Origin: Pseudomonas haemolytica
GTDB lineage: Bacteria > Pseudomonadota > Gammaproteobacteria > Pseudomonadales > Pseudomonadaceae
DNA: 64,000 bases
Direction: 5' to 3'
Assembly: GCF_009659625.1 (NCBI RefSeq)
Contig: NZ_VOIW01000001.1
Span: 930,001 to 994,000, forward strand
Positions 12,735 to 22,297 of this stretch are shown here, piece after piece (the stretch's first letter is position 1; each line of letters begins with the position of its first letter). The translations under genes and the position numbers were made by a program. The notes beneath the pieces were generated by a model. That model ran no database searches and was not told the DNA's origin. It worked only from the letters and a program-made list of their open reading frames with translations.

Positions 12735-13343
12735 TTAGCGGCGAATGACGCCGACACTCAAGCCTTCGATCACCAGGTCCTGATCTTTCAGGTTGACTTC
12801 AATCGGGGCGAACTCAGGGTTCTCGGCCAGGAGCCAGACCTTGCTGCCTTCACGTTTGAAGCGTTTGACGGTGACTTCATCGCCGATACGGGCGACGACG
12901 ATCTGGCCATTGCGAGCTTCACGGGTAGTGTGGACGGCCAGCAGATCGCCGTCGAAGATGCCCACGTCCTTCATGCTCATGCCGTGCACGCGCAATAGAT
13001 AGTCGGCGCGAGGATGGAAGAAGGTCGGGTTGATGTTGCAGGATTCCTCGACGTGCTGCTGCGCCAGGATCGGCGCACCGGCGGCAACACGGCCGATGAT
13101 CGGCAGTGTCGATTCGTCGGCCTTGGCCTCGAAGCCAGGGATGCGAATACCCCGCGAGGCACCTGGAGTCATCTCGATTGCGCCCTTGCGAGCGAGGGCC
13201 TTGAGGTGCTCTTCGGCGGCGTTGGGGGACTTGAACCCCAGTTCCAGGGCAATCTCCGCACGGGTCGGCGGGTAACCATTGTCATCAAGGCAGCGCTTGA
13301 TAAAAGCCAGAATCTCAGCTTGGCGTGGCGTCAGTTTTAGCAT
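12735..13343 (-). CDS. lexA: LexA repressor
   Basis: 202 residues. Winged HTH at 1-70 ([20 protein letters not shown], then [20 protein letters not shown]). The cleavage site is the Ala88-Gly89 bond in GRVAAGAPI. The peptidase S24 dyad is Ser123 (VHGMSMKD) and Lys160 (DEVTVKRF). RecA-ssDNA filaments trigger self-cleavage and derepression of SOS genes. Two perfect CTG-N10-CAG boxes upstream indicate autoregulation. First gene of lexA-sulA, divergent from psrA. Confidence 0.97.
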   Translation of the reverse strand: MLKLTPRQAEILAFIKRCLDDNGYPPTRAEIALELGFKSPNAAEEHLKALARKGAIEMTPGASRGIRIPGFEAKADESTLPIIGRVAAGAPILAQQHVEESCNINPTFFHPRADYLLRVHGMSMKDVGIFDGDLLAVHTTREARNGQIVVARIGDEVTVKRFKREGSKVWLLAENPEFAPIEVNLKDQDLVIEGLSVGVIRR

Positions 13344-13353
13344 GTTGATCGCT

Positions 13354-13388
13354 CTGTCTTTTTATACAGTGACTGGGATTATATACAG
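13354..13388 (-). promoter_or_regulatory. Two tandem LexA (SOS) boxes of lexA-sulA
   Basis: Read on the minus strand, CTGTATATAATCCCAG (13,388-13,373) and CTGTATAAAAAGACAG (13,369-13,354) both match CTG-N10-CAG exactly, with 19 bases between starts. They lie 11-45 bases ahead of the lexA ATG. Tandem boxes are usual for lexA self-repression. Confidence 0.92.
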
Positions 13389-13564
13389 TGAACTGCGCTT
13401 GGCAATCATCCTTTTCAACGACTCCGCTGGACGGTCATTCTTCATCCTTCCTACAGCGTAGAGAGGGCGCTGCCTACAGGGCAGTAGGGATGTGATTTAA
13501 TAGCGCTGAAACAGATGACTGCCTAGCCAGAAAGCGAACCCGCAGGCTTGACAAGACACACTCT

Positions 13565-13591
13565 GAAACGTATGTTTCAAACAAGTGTTTG
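13565..13591 (+). promoter_or_regulatory. Two overlapping PsrA operators before psrA
   Basis: GAAACGTATGTTTC (13,565-13,578) and CAAACAAGTGTTTG (13,578-13,591) are two perfect palindromes of the form [GC]AAAC-N4-GTTT[GC], sharing one base. This is the published PsrA operator form. The second lies 15 bases before the psrA ATG, so PsrA should repress its own gene. Confidence 0.85.
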
Positions 13592-13606
13592 TCAGGCGGA
13601 GTAGCC

Positions 13607-14314
13607 ATGGCCCAGTCGGAAACCGTTGAACGCATTCTCGATGCTGCCGAGCAATTGTTCGCGGAAAAAGGATTTGCTGAAACTTCATTGCGGCTGATCA
13701 CCAGTAAGGCTGGGGTCAACCTTGCCGCCGTGAACTACCATTTCGGCTCGAAAAAAGCCCTGATCCAGGCAGTATTCTCGCGCTTCCTGGGGCCGTTCTG
13801 CGCCAGCCTTGACCGTGAGCTGGAGCGTCGCCAGGCCAAGGCCGATCACAAGCCAAGCCTGGAAGACCTGCTGGAAATCCTTGTTGAGCAAGCGTTGGTC
13901 GTGCAGCCGCGCAGCGGCAACGACCTGTCGATCTTCATGCGCCTGCTGGGCCTGGCGTTCAGCCAGAGCCAGGGCCACCTGCGCCGCTACCTGGAAGACA
14001 TGTACGGCAAGGTATTCCGCCGCTATATGCTGCTGGTCAACGAAGCCGCCCCGCGTATTCCACCTATCGAACTGTTCTGGCGCGTGCATTTCATGCTCGG
14101 TGCTGCGGCCTTCAGTATGTCCGGGATCAAGGCTTTGCGGGCGATTGCCGAGACCGACTTCGGTGTAAACACCTCCATCGAGCAGGTGATGCGCCTGATG
14201 GTGCCGTTCCTGGCAGCCGGCATGCGCGCCGAGACCGGCGTCACCGACCCGGCCATGACTGCTGCCCAGTTGCGCCCACGCAGTAAAACAGCCCCGACCG
14301 CTGCCAAGGTTTGA
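13607..14314 (+). CDS. psrA: TetR-family regulator PsrA
   Basis: 235 residues. N-terminal TetR HTH at about 10-55 (ILDAAEQLFAEKGFAETSLR, ITSKAGVNLAAVNYHFGSKK) followed by a helical ligand-binding domain and a basic tail. The sequence is the PsrA type, a sensor of long-chain fatty acids that activates rpoS and represses beta-oxidation and its own gene in pseudomonads. Two operators lie directly upstream, and a candidate site lies ahead of fadBA in this window. The ATG at 13,607 follows CAGGCGGAG; the in-frame start at 13,589 would overlap the operator. Confidence 0.93.
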   Translation: MAQSETVERILDAAEQLFAEKGFAETSLRLITSKAGVNLAAVNYHFGSKKALIQAVFSRFLGPFCASLDRELERRQAKADHKPSLEDLLEILVEQALVVQPRSGNDLSIFMRLLGLAFSQSQGHLRRYLEDMYGKVFRRYMLLVNEAAPRIPPIELFWRVHFMLGAAAFSMSGIKALRAIAETDFGVNTSIEQVMRLMVPFLAAGMRAETGVTDPAMTAAQLRPRSKTAPTAAKV

Positions 14315-14386
14315 CCGCCCCCGGGTGTGCGCGGCCGCTTGCATCCGCTAAGCTAGCCGCCATGCCGATTTCAGCTATTTACTCGT

Positions 14387-14426
14387 AACCCGTCGTGCTT
14401 ACCGTGCCTGGTGAGCACGACGGGTT
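14387..14426. repeat. Perfect inverted repeat between psrA and nagZ
   Basis: AACCCGTCGTGCT and AGCACGACGGGTT are exact complements around TACCGTGCCTGGTG. There is no T run after it on either strand. It may end psrA transcripts, pause or protect RNA, or shape the nagZ leader; nagZ starts 24 bases later. Confidence 0.7.
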
Positions 14427-14450
14427 GTGTGCGTTATTTAAGGAAGGTTT

Positions 14451-15461
14451 ATGACTGCTGCCCTGCAAGGTTCTTTGATGGTCGACGTTGCCGGTACCTG
14501 GCTGACGGCCGAGGACCGTCATCTGTTGCGCCAACCGGAAGTGGGCGGCCTGATCATTTTTGCGCGCAATATCGAGCACCCGCGCCAGGTTCGCGAGTTG
14601 AGCGCGGCGATTCGAGCGGTGCGTCCTGATTTGCTATTGGCCGTCGACCAGGAAGGTGGCCGCGTACAGCGCCTGCGCCAAGGCTTTGTGCGCCTGCCGG
14701 CCATGCGTGCGCTGGCGGACAACCCCAACGCTGAATACCTGGCTGAGCAGTGTGGCTGGATCATGGCCACCGAAGTACTGGCCGTGGGCCTGGACCTGAG
14801 TTTCGCTCCGGTACTGGACCTCGACTATCAACGCAGCGCCGTGGTCGGCACCCGCGCCTTCGAAGGCGACCCCGAGCGCGCTGCCCTGCTCGCCGGCGCC
14901 TTTATCCGCGGCATGAACAGTGCCGGAATGGCCGCCACCGGCAAACACTTCCCGGGTCACGGTTGGGCTGAGGCCGATTCCCACGTCGCCATTCCCAATG
15001 ACGAACGCAGCCTGGAACAGATTCGCGCCAATGACCTGGTGCCTTTCGCACGCTTGAGCAAGCAATTGGCCGCCGTGATGCCCGCGCACGTGATCTACCC
15101 GCAGGTGGACGCCCAGCCCGCCGGCTTTTCGCGCCGCTGGTTGCAGGACATCCTGCGCGGTGAGTTGCAGTTCGATGGGGTGATTTTCAGTGATGACCTG
15201 TCCATGGCGGGCGCCCATGTGGTCGGTGATGCGGCCAGTCGAATCGAAGCGGCGCTGACTGCGGGTTGTGACATGGGGCTGGTTTGCAATGACCGCGCGG
15301 CTGCCGAGCTGGCGCTGAGTGCGGCGCAGCGGATGAAGGTCACACCGTCGGCGCGGATTGCACGTATGCGCGGCCAGGCGATTGCTTCAGCTGATTACAA
15401 GCAGGATCCGCGCTGGTTGGTGGCCCTCACGGCCTTGCGCGATGCGCAACTGATCGACTGA
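14451..15461 (+). CDS. nagZ: Beta-N-acetylglucosaminidase NagZ
   Basis: 336 residues, a single GH3 TIM barrel. Key marks are GGLIIFARNI, VDQEGGRVQRL (substrate Asp/Arg loop), the motif KHFPGHG followed by DSH in the mobile catalytic loop, and the nucleophile Asp in FSDDLSMAGA. The enzyme removes GlcNAc from GlcNAc-anhydroMurNAc peptides in the cytoplasm during wall recycling; its products can induce AmpC through AmpR where present. AAGGAAGG precedes the ATG. It follows psrA, as in P. aeruginosa. Confidence 0.96.
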   Translation: MTAALQGSLMVDVAGTWLTAEDRHLLRQPEVGGLIIFARNIEHPRQVRELSAAIRAVRPDLLLAVDQEGGRVQRLRQGFVRLPAMRALADNPNAEYLAEQCGWIMATEVLAVGLDLSFAPVLDLDYQRSAVVGTRAFEGDPERAALLAGAFIRGMNSAGMAATGKHFPGHGWAEADSHVAIPNDERSLEQIRANDLVPFARLSKQLAAVMPAHVIYPQVDAQPAGFSRRWLQDILRGELQFDGVIFSDDLSMAGAHVVGDAASRIEAALTAGCDMGLVCNDRAAAELALSAAQRMKVTPSARIARMRGQAIASADYKQDPRWLVALTALRDAQLID

Positions 15462-15482
15462 TCGAATACCGCGTCGCGTCCA

Positions 15483-15560
15483 TCGCAGGCAAGCCCGCTC
15501 CTACATTTTGATATGTGAATACATTCAAGTGTGGGAGCGGGCTTGCTCGCGAAGGCGATC
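15483..15560. repeat. REP inverted pair, GCGGGCTTGCTCGCGA class
   Basis: CGCAGGCAAGCCCGCTCCTACATT and its inverted partner GTGTGGGAGCGGGCTTGCT flank a short AT-rich centre. The left copy is degenerate. Located between convergent nagZ and the helicase gene. Confidence 0.8.
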
Positions 15561-15566
15561 TAACGT

Positions 15567-18260
15567 TCAGCGCTTTTCTTGCTTATTCGGCAGTGGTGCG
15601 AAGAGCGCCTCGATATCCTCATTGCCCAATTGCCAGTCCCCCGTAGTGCGCCCATCCAGCACACCCGCCGCCAGGTCGGATTTCTCCTTCTGCAGATGCT
15701 GGATTTTCTCCTCCACCGTGCCCCGGGCAATCATCTTGTATACGAACACCGGTTTTTCCTGCCCGATGCGATAGGCGCGGTCGGTGGCCTGGTTTTCCGT
15801 GGCCGGGTTCCACCACGGGTCGTAGTGGATCACCGTGTCGGCTTCGGTCAGGTTCAAACCCACGCCACCGGCCTTCAAACTGATCAGGAATATCTGTAGC
15901 TTGCCGCTCTGGAAATCCTTCACCGGTGTGCGCCGGTCACGGGTCTGACCGGTCAGCAATGCGTAGGCAATGCCGCGTTTTTTCAGCTCGGCTTCGATCA
16001 AGCTCAGCATCGAGGTGAACTGGGAAAACAGTAGGATTCGCCGGTCCTCGGCAAACAGCTCTTCGAGCATTTCCATCAGGCTGTCGAGCTTGCCCGAGCT
16101 GCTGCCACGCGTTGGCAGGCTGGCGTCGTTGACCAGGCGCAGGTCGCAGCACACCTGGCGCAGTTTGAGCAACGCTTCAAGGATAATGATCTGGCTGCGT
16201 GCCACGCCCTTGCGCGTGATTTCGTCGCGGACCTTTTTATCCATGGCCAGGCGCATGGTTTCGTACACATCGCGTTGGGCCTCGTTGAGGTCTACCCAAT
16301 GGATAATCTCGGTCTTGGGCGGCAATTCCGTCGCCACCTGTTCCTTGGTGCGACGTAGCAGGAACGGCTTGATCCGACCGTTGAGGTGCTGCAATCGCAC
16401 TTCACTGGCGCGCTTTTCAATCGGCACGCGGTAATCGCGATTGAAGCTTTTCACGTCGCCCAGCCAGCCTGGCAGCAGGAAGTGGAACAGCGACCACAGC
16501 TCGCCCAGGTGGTTTTCCAATGGCGTGCCGCTCAGGCACAGGCGCTGGCGCGCATTCAGTTCGCGTGCGGCTTGGGCGGCCTTGCTGGAAGGGTTCTTGA
16601 TGTACTGCGCCTCGTCGAGGATCAACACATGCAGGGGTAGGGCGGCGAGTTGCTCAATGTCCTTGGGCAGCAGGGCGTAGGTGGTCAGCAGCAGGTCGTA
16701 GTCCTGAAGGTTGGCAAAATGTTTCTTACGCCCCGCGCCATACAAAGCCAACACCCTGAGCTGCGGGGTGAAGTGTGCAGCTTCATCGAGCCAGTTCGGG
16801 ATCAGGCTGGTGGGCATCACCACCATGCACGGCCTATCCAGGCGCCCTGCGATTTTTTCAGTAAGGATATGCGCCAGGGTTTGCAGGGTTTTGCCCAGGC
16901 CCATGTCATCCGCAAGAATCCCGCCCACCTCCAATTGGCGCAGAGACTGCATCCAGCTCAAGCCTTCCAACTGATAAGGGCGCAAGGTCGCGTTCAGGCC
17001 CTCAGGCGCCACGCAGGTGAAGCCCTTGATGTCGCGCAGGCGTTGGGCGAAGTTGCGGATTTTTTCGCCACCTTCCCATTGCAGCGGCAGGTCTTCCAGC
17101 GGGTTGAGGCGGATCGCATCGGCTTTGGCCAGGCGTAGCGTGGTCGTGCCGGCTTCTTGTAGGTAGAACTCGCCGAGGGTCGCCAGCACCGGCTTCAAGC
17201 GACCGTAGGGCAGTGCCACTTGCAATGGGCCATGGCCGCCATTGGGCAGGCCGGGGATGTTCACCAGGATCAGCTCATCATCGCGGCGCCGCGCCAGTTT
17301 CTCCGGGTTGAGGATCTCGGTGTGGGAGCGCATCAGGTTCAACAGGATCGGCAGCAGGCTCAAGCGTTCGCCATTGACGATAATGCCCAGTTCCAGGTCG
17401 AACCAATCGCGTTCCGGCCCTTCATCGACCGTGGCATACCAGTCATCGACGGTGCTCAGGTCAAAGCCGAAGTCTTCATCGATCTGCAGCTCCCAGCCCT
17501 CGGCGCGCAAGGTCGGCGACGCATTGAGGGTGAAGTTCAGCCAGGCGCTGTCGTTGACCATCTCGAACAGCTCGCCGGCACTTTCCGGCAGGGCCTTGCT
17601 CTGGCGTGTGGCGATCTTGAACCCGAGCAGGCGCAGTTGTTCGCGAAAGGGTTGTTCCCGCTCGGGATGGCGCTTGATGCGCAGGCTCTGGGTTTCCTGG
17701 CGCACGATGATGTCGGCATTTTTCTGCCCGCTGACATAGTTGCCCAGGTAGTTGAACGACAGCGCCGCACGGTGCTGGATATACCGTTGCATCTTGCCGT
17801 TGCGCGGCTCGAATGCGCTGAACTCCACACTGGCCAGCCACAAGCGCGGTACGGGCTGTACATCGTCCATCACCACCTGTGGCAACACCACGCGGTTATC
17901 CAGCACCGCCTGGAGTTTCTCCAGCAGTTCGGCATCCTGGGCCGCTGCCGGGTAGGCCAGGGTTTCCTGAACCTTGAGCAGCACCGCCGCGATGTGCTTG
18001 CAATTGGTGTGCACCGGGCACGTGCAGCGGCTGTCCACCAGGATCAGCGTGCCCTTGGCTGATTCGCGCAGCGAGATGGTCTGCCGGTAAACGTTGCCGC
18101 CCGAACCTTCGCAACTGGCAATGATGGTGCTGTCGCCGGACTCGACGATGCGCACGCGGTTTTCCAGGGCGTAGCGCCGCCCGCGCTCAAGGCTTTGCTC
18201 TTTAAAGCGATTGGCCCACGAAGGGGCCAGGGGTTTGGTCAGCGACGACGTCAGGGGCAT
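15567..18260 (-). CDS. SWIM zinc-finger SNF2/DEAD-like helicase
   Basis: 897 residues. An N-terminal SWIM zinc finger (SRCTCPVHTNCKHIAAVLL, about 98-116: CxC…CxH) precedes a beta-rich middle region and a SNF2 ATPase core: Walker A DDMGLGKTLQTL, motif II LDEAQYIKN, LSGTPLENHLGELWSLF, and the C-terminal helicase lobe with LLFSQFTSML and TDRAYRIGQEKPVFVYK. Such proteins translocate on duplex DNA and remodel bound proteins such as stalled polymerases. It begins 9 bases after csiV, in the mfd-csiV cluster, which fits a role around transcription or repair, but this is inference. It is distinct from RapA/HepA by the SWIM domain. Confidence 0.88.
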   Translation of the reverse strand: MPLTSSLTKPLAPSWANRFKEQSLERGRRYALENRVRIVESGDSTIIASCEGSGGNVYRQTISLRESAKGTLILVDSRCTCPVHTNCKHIAAVLLKVQETLAYPAAAQDAELLEKLQAVLDNRVVLPQVVMDDVQPVPRLWLASVEFSAFEPRNGKMQRYIQHRAALSFNYLGNYVSGQKNADIIVRQETQSLRIKRHPEREQPFREQLRLLGFKIATRQSKALPESAGELFEMVNDSAWLNFTLNASPTLRAEGWELQIDEDFGFDLSTVDDWYATVDEGPERDWFDLELGIIVNGERLSLLPILLNLMRSHTEILNPEKLARRRDDELILVNIPGLPNGGHGPLQVALPYGRLKPVLATLGEFYLQEAGTTTLRLAKADAIRLNPLEDLPLQWEGGEKIRNFAQRLRDIKGFTCVAPEGLNATLRPYQLEGLSWMQSLRQLEVGGILADDMGLGKTLQTLAHILTEKIAGRLDRPCMVVMPTSLIPNWLDEAAHFTPQLRVLALYGAGRKKHFANLQDYDLLLTTYALLPKDIEQLAALPLHVLILDEAQYIKNPSSKAAQAARELNARQRLCLSGTPLENHLGELWSLFHFLLPGWLGDVKSFNRDYRVPIEKRASEVRLQHLNGRIKPFLLRRTKEQVATELPPKTEIIHWVDLNEAQRDVYETMRLAMDKKVRDEITRKGVARSQIIILEALLKLRQVCCDLRLVNDASLPTRGSSSGKLDSLMEMLEELFAEDRRILLFSQFTSMLSLIEAELKKRGIAYALLTGQTRDRRTPVKDFQSGKLQIFLISLKAGGVGLNLTEADTVIHYDPWWNPATENQATDRAYRIGQEKPVFVYKMIARGTVEEKIQHLQKEKSDLAAGVLDGRTTGDWQLGNEDIEALFAPLPNKQEKR

Positions 18261-18269
18261 GGCGCGGGA

Positions 18270-18836
18270 TCAGTCCTGAAGGTCGGGCGGTGGTGCACTG
18301 GGTGGCTTGGCGGTCAGCGAGGTGATCTTGATCAGCAACGCCAGGTGACCACCATCCAGGTAGTTGAGCTGGTTGTTCTTGGTGCGCACGTCTTTCTGGC
18401 TCAAATGCTCGCTGGCAATCACGCTGCCGTTGCTGTCGAACTGGTTGATCCAGAAGTCCGCGTCGATATCGGTAAAACGCCCCAGTTGCAGGCTCAACAC
18501 ACCTTCGATGGGGAACTGGCCGAATTGCTCCTGGCCGTCGGTGATCGCGACGTTGACCGGCTGCTCGCCCAGGTTCTGTTCCCAGGCCTTGTGGGCGAGC
18601 ACCGTATAGTTGGCGTCGGCGCTGAGCTTGTCGACGATATTGCCCAGGCGCGGCGGGCTCATCCGCTCGCCCAGGCGTGGTGCGCCCGCATCCCAGTTTT
18701 CGGGTGCGGCGCGGCTGTTGATCACCGGCTCGGCATTCTGGCGCACCAGGATCATTTCCACCTGGTACAGGCCGTCGGCGAATGCCGAAGGCGCGATTAC
18801 CACCAACAACAGGCTCAGAATGCGGAACAGGCGCAT
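18270..18836 (-). CDS. csiV: CsiV family periplasmic protein
   Basis: 188 residues with a clear signal peptide (MRLFRILSLLLVVIAPSAFA, cleaved before DGLYQVEMILV) and a soluble periplasmic body (LSLQLGRFTDIDADFWINQF, LSQKDVRTKNNQLNYLDGGH). The opening YQVEMILV and the mfd-neighbouring locus identify the CsiV family, which in Vibrio cholerae binds peptidoglycan and supports PBP1A through LpoA. Whether it does so in pseudomonads is not shown. It starts 11 bases after the mfd stop and is likely co-transcribed. Confidence 0.82.
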   Translation of the reverse strand: MRLFRILSLLLVVIAPSAFADGLYQVEMILVRQNAEPVINSRAAPENWDAGAPRLGERMSPPRLGNIVDKLSADANYTVLAHKAWEQNLGEQPVNVAITDGQEQFGQFPIEGVLSLQLGRFTDIDADFWINQFDSNGSVIASEHLSQKDVRTKNNQLNYLDGGHLALLIKITSLTAKPPSAPPPDLQD

Positions 18837-18847
18837 GGCGGCGTCCT

Positions 18848-21800
18848 TCAAGCGGATTTCGGGATGAGGCGCTCGAACAGCGCCTCCAAGGTATTGAAGC
18901 GTTCTTCGGCACGTTCCATCGGTACCATGAACTTGAACAGCGTAGCCCCTTCGAACTTGTAGCGGTTGGGCTGGCCCTGGATCAGCTTGATCAGCACCAA
19001 CGGGTCTACCGGCGTCTGCGCTTCGAATTCGATGCGGCCACCCTGCGGCCCGGCGTCGACTTTCTTGATACCCAACTGCTCGGCCTGCAATTTGAGCAGG
19101 GTCAGGCGCACCAGGTTCTTGGTCGGTTCCGGCAGCAGGCCGAAGCGGTCGATCATCTCCACTTGCAGGTCCTTGAGGCCCTCTTCGTCGGTGGCCGAGG
19201 CAATGCGCTTGTAGAGGATCAGCCGCGCATGCACATCCGGCAGGTAGTCTTCGGGAATCAACGCTGGTAGGCGCAGGTTGATCTCCGGGCCGCCGCCCAA
19301 CGGTTGGTCGAGATTCGGTTGCTCGCCTTTGCGGATGGCTTTCACTGCGCGTTCGAGCATCTCCATGTACAGGGTGAAGCCGACTGCCTGGATCTGGCCG
19401 CTCTGGCCATCGCCGAGCAGTTCGCCGGCGCCGCGGATTTCCAGGTCGTTGGTCGCCAGCACGAAGCCGGCGCCGAGGTCCTGGGTGTTGGCGATGGCTT
19501 CCAGGCGCTTTTCCGCGTCGCTGGTGATTTGCTGGCGCGGCGGTGTAAGCAGATAGGCATACGCCTGGTGGTGACTGCGCCCGACACGGCCACGCAGTTG
19601 GTGCAACTGGGCCAGGCCGAACTTGTCGGCGCGTTCGATGATGATGGTGTTGGCGCTCGGCACGTCGATGCCGGTCTCGATGATGGTCGAGGCGATCAAC
19701 ACGTTGAAGCGCTTGTGGTAGAAGTCGCTCATCACCTGTTCGAGTTCGCGCTCGCGCATCTGCCCATGGCCTATGGCGATACGCGCTTCTGGCACCAGCT
19801 CGGCGAGGTCGGCGGCGCATTTCTCGATGGTCTTCACATCGTTATGCAGGTAATACACCTGGCCGCCGCGCAGCAGTTCGCGCAGCAGCGCTTCCTTGAC
19901 CGTGCTCTTGTTCTGCTCCATCACGAACGTACGCACCGACAGGCGGCGCGCCGGCGGGGTGGCGATGATCGACAGGTCACGCATGCCCGACACCGCCATG
20001 TTCAGCGTGCGCGGAATCGGCGTAGCGGTGAGGGTGAGGATGTCGACTTCGCTGCGCAGGGCCTTGAGCTGTTCTTTCTGGCGCACCCCGAAGCGGTGTT
20101 CTTCGTCGATGATCACCAGGCCCAGGTTTTTGATCTTCACATCGTCCGACAACAGCTTGTGGGTACCGATGACGATATCGATCTTGCCCTCGGCCAGGTC
20201 GGCGATGGCGGCATTCACTTCCTTGGCGGACTTGAAACGGCTCATCACCTCCACGGTTACCGGCCAGTCGGCAAAGCGGTCGCGGAAACTGTTGTAGTGC
20301 TGCTGGGCGAGCAGGGTGGTGGGCACCAGGATCGCCACCTGGCGACCGCCGTGTACCGCAATAAAGGCTGCGCGCATCGCCACTTCGGTCTTGCCGAAGC
20401 CCACGTCGCCACACACCAGGCGGTCCATCGGCTTGGGCGCAAGCATGTCGGCGCGCACCGCTTCGATGGTGGTTTGCTGGTCCGGGGTTTCTTCGAAGGC
20501 GAAGCCGGCGCTGAAGGTGGCGTAGTCGGCTTTGGGGTCGGCGAACGCGTAGCCTTCGCGGGCCGCACGGCGGGCATAGATGTCGAGCAACTCGGCTGCC
20601 ACGTCGCGCACTTGTTCGGCGGCCTTGCGCTTGGCTTTCTGCCAGGTCTCGGAGCCCAGGCGGTGCAACGGTGCCAGGGCATCGTCGCTACCGGTATAGC
20701 GGGCAATCAAGTGCAGGCTGGCCACCGGCACGTAGAGCTTGGCGCCCTCGGCGTATTCCATGGTGAGGAATTCGGCGGCCTGGTTGTCGATCTCCAGGGT
20801 CTGCAGGCCGAGGTAGCGGCCGACGCCGTGGTCGATATGCACCACCGGCGCGCCTTCGCGCAGCTCGGTGAGGTTCTTGATCACCGCGTCATTGTTGGCA
20901 TCGGCACGTTTTTCCCGGCGGCGGCGCTGCATCACGCGTTGACCGAACAGCGGGCTCTCGGCGATCAGTGCAAGCGCCGGGTCATCCAGCAGCAGCCCTT
21001 CGTCCAACGGCGCGATGGTAATCGCCAGGCGCTCTTTGCTGGCGACAAAGTCCGGCCAGCTGTCGACGGTTTTCGGGCGCAGCTTCAGGCGTTCCAGCAG
21101 TTCCAGCAGCACTTCGCGACGCCCGGCGGATTCGGCGGTAAACAGCACGCGGCCGGGGAAGTCACCGAGGAAGTTGGACAGTGCTTCCAGCGGTTGCGTG
21201 GCCTTGGCCTGGATTGCCAGGTCCGGCAGCGTCCCTGCTGGGAAACGCTCGCGGCCACTGCCGGCATCCACGTCCTGCTGGCTGGCGACCACGCGCGGCC
21301 AGTTTTTCAAGCGGGCGAAGCAGTCTTCCACCGGCAGGAACAGTTCGGCGGGCGGCAATAAAGGCCGGGACGGATCGACGCGGCGCTCTTCATAGCGGTT
21401 ACGCACATCGTTCCAGAAGTTTTCTGCCGCCTGTTCGATGCCCGGCAGCGAGAACACCTGGGTGTCCTGGGGCAAGTAGTCGAAGAGGGTGGAGGTTTCG
21501 TCGAAGAACAACGGCAGGTAGTACTCGATACCCGCCGGTGTAATCCCGCTGCTCAAGTCCTGGAAGATCGGGCAGCGGCGGAAGTCCACGTCGAAGCGTT
21601 CACGAAAGCGCGCCTTGAAACGCGTGACCGCGTCCTTTTGCAGCGGGAATTCCCGCGCCGGCAGCAGCTTGATCGAATCGACCTTGTCGATGGAGCGCTG
21701 GTTTTCCGGATCAAAGGTGCGCAGCGTTTCGATTTCGTCATCGAACAGGTCGATGCGATACGGCAATTTGCTGCCCATCGGGAACAGGTCGATCAGCGCC

Positions 21801-22297
21801 CCACGCACTGCGAATTCACCGTGCTCGTACACCGTGTCGACGCAGCGGTAGCCGCTGGCCTCCAGGCGCGTGCGCATCTGTTCTACGTCGAGCTTCTGGC
21901 CAATGTCCAGCACCAGGCTGCTGCCCAGCAGGAACTTGGTCGGCGCCAGGCGGTGCAAGGCCGTGGTGATCGGCACCACCAGCACGCCGTGGGCCAGTTC
22001 CGGCAGGCGGTACAGGCTGGCGATGCGCTGGGAAATGATGTCCTGGTGCGGCGAGAACAGGTCATAGGGCAGGGTTTCCCAGTCGGGAAAATGCAGCACC
22101 GGCAAATCGGGGGCGAAGAAGCTCAGCTCCTGCTCCAGCCGTTCGGCACTTTGGCTGTCGGCGGTCAGCAGCAGGGTAAAGCGCTTGGCTGCGCTGGCAG
22201 CCTCGGCAATGGCCAGGCTCAGGGCGGCACCGGGCAGGTTGCCCCAGTGCTGTTTACCTGCCGCGGCAGGGAGAAGCGGTAGACGCAGAACGGGCAC
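18848..22297 (-). CDS. mfd: Transcription-repair coupling factor Mfd
   Basis: 1149 residues, the usual length. The UvrB-like N-terminal part (LHFPDWETLPYDLFSPHQD) is followed by the RNA-polymerase interaction domain (VVHIDHGVGRYLGLQTLE), then a RecG-like translocase: Walker A CGDVGFGKTEVAMRAAF, motif II IIDEEHRFGVRQKE, ATPIPRTLNMAVSGMRDLS, and the TRG motif region GRVGRSHHQAYAYLL. Mfd removes stalled RNA polymerase from lesions and recruits UvrA. First gene of the leftward mfd-csiV-SNF2 cluster and divergent from gap. Confidence 0.96.
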   Translation of the reverse strand: MPVLRLPLLPAAAGKQHWGNLPGAALSLAIAEAASAAKRFTLLLTADSQSAERLEQELSFFAPDLPVLHFPDWETLPYDLFSPHQDIISQRIASLYRLPELAHGVLVVPITTALHRLAPTKFLLGSSLVLDIGQKLDVEQMRTRLEASGYRCVDTVYEHGEFAVRGALIDLFPMGSKLPYRIDLFDDEIETLRTFDPENQRSIDKVDSIKLLPAREFPLQKDAVTRFKARFRERFDVDFRRCPIFQDLSSGITPAGIEYYLPLFFDETSTLFDYLPQDTQVFSLPGIEQAAENFWNDVRNRYEERRVDPSRPLLPPAELFLPVEDCFARLKNWPRVVASQQDVDAGSGRERFPAGTLPDLAIQAKATQPLEALSNFLGDFPGRVLFTAESAGRREVLLELLERLKLRPKTVDSWPDFVASKERLAITIAPLDEGLLLDDPALALIAESPLFGQRVMQRRRREKRADANNDAVIKNLTELREGAPVVHIDHGVGRYLGLQTLEIDNQAAEFLTMEYAEGAKLYVPVASLHLIARYTGSDDALAPLHRLGSETWQKAKRKAAEQVRDVAAELLDIYARRAAREGYAFADPKADYATFSAGFAFEETPDQQTTIEAVRADMLAPKPMDRLVCGDVGFGKTEVAMRAAFIAVHGGRQVAILVPTTLLAQQHYNSFRDRFADWPVTVEVMSRFKSAKEVNAAIADLAEGKIDIVIGTHKLLSDDVKIKNLGLVIIDEEHRFGVRQKEQLKALRSEVDILTLTATPIPRTLNMAVSGMRDLSIIATPPARRLSVRTFVMEQNKSTVKEALLRELLRGGQVYYLHNDVKTIEKCAADLAELVPEARIAIGHGQMRERELEQVMSDFYHKRFNVLIASTIIETGIDVPSANTIIIERADKFGLAQLHQLRGRVGRSHHQAYAYLLTPPRQQITSDAEKRLEAIANTQDLGAGFVLATNDLEIRGAGELLGDGQSGQIQAVGFTLYMEMLERAVKAIRKGEQPNLDQPLGGGPEINLRLPALIPEDYLPDVHARLILYKRIASATDEEGLKDLQVEMIDRFGLLPEPTKNLVRLTLLKLQAEQLGIKKVDAGPQGGRIEFEAQTPVDPLVLIKLIQGQPNRYKFEGATLFKFMVPMERAEERFNTLEALFERLIPKSA

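Noticed and set aside
19304..21361. 685-codon plus-strand ORF opposite mfd
   Set aside because: Shadow of mfd caused by GC-rich third positions; no recognisable domain and no ribosome site.
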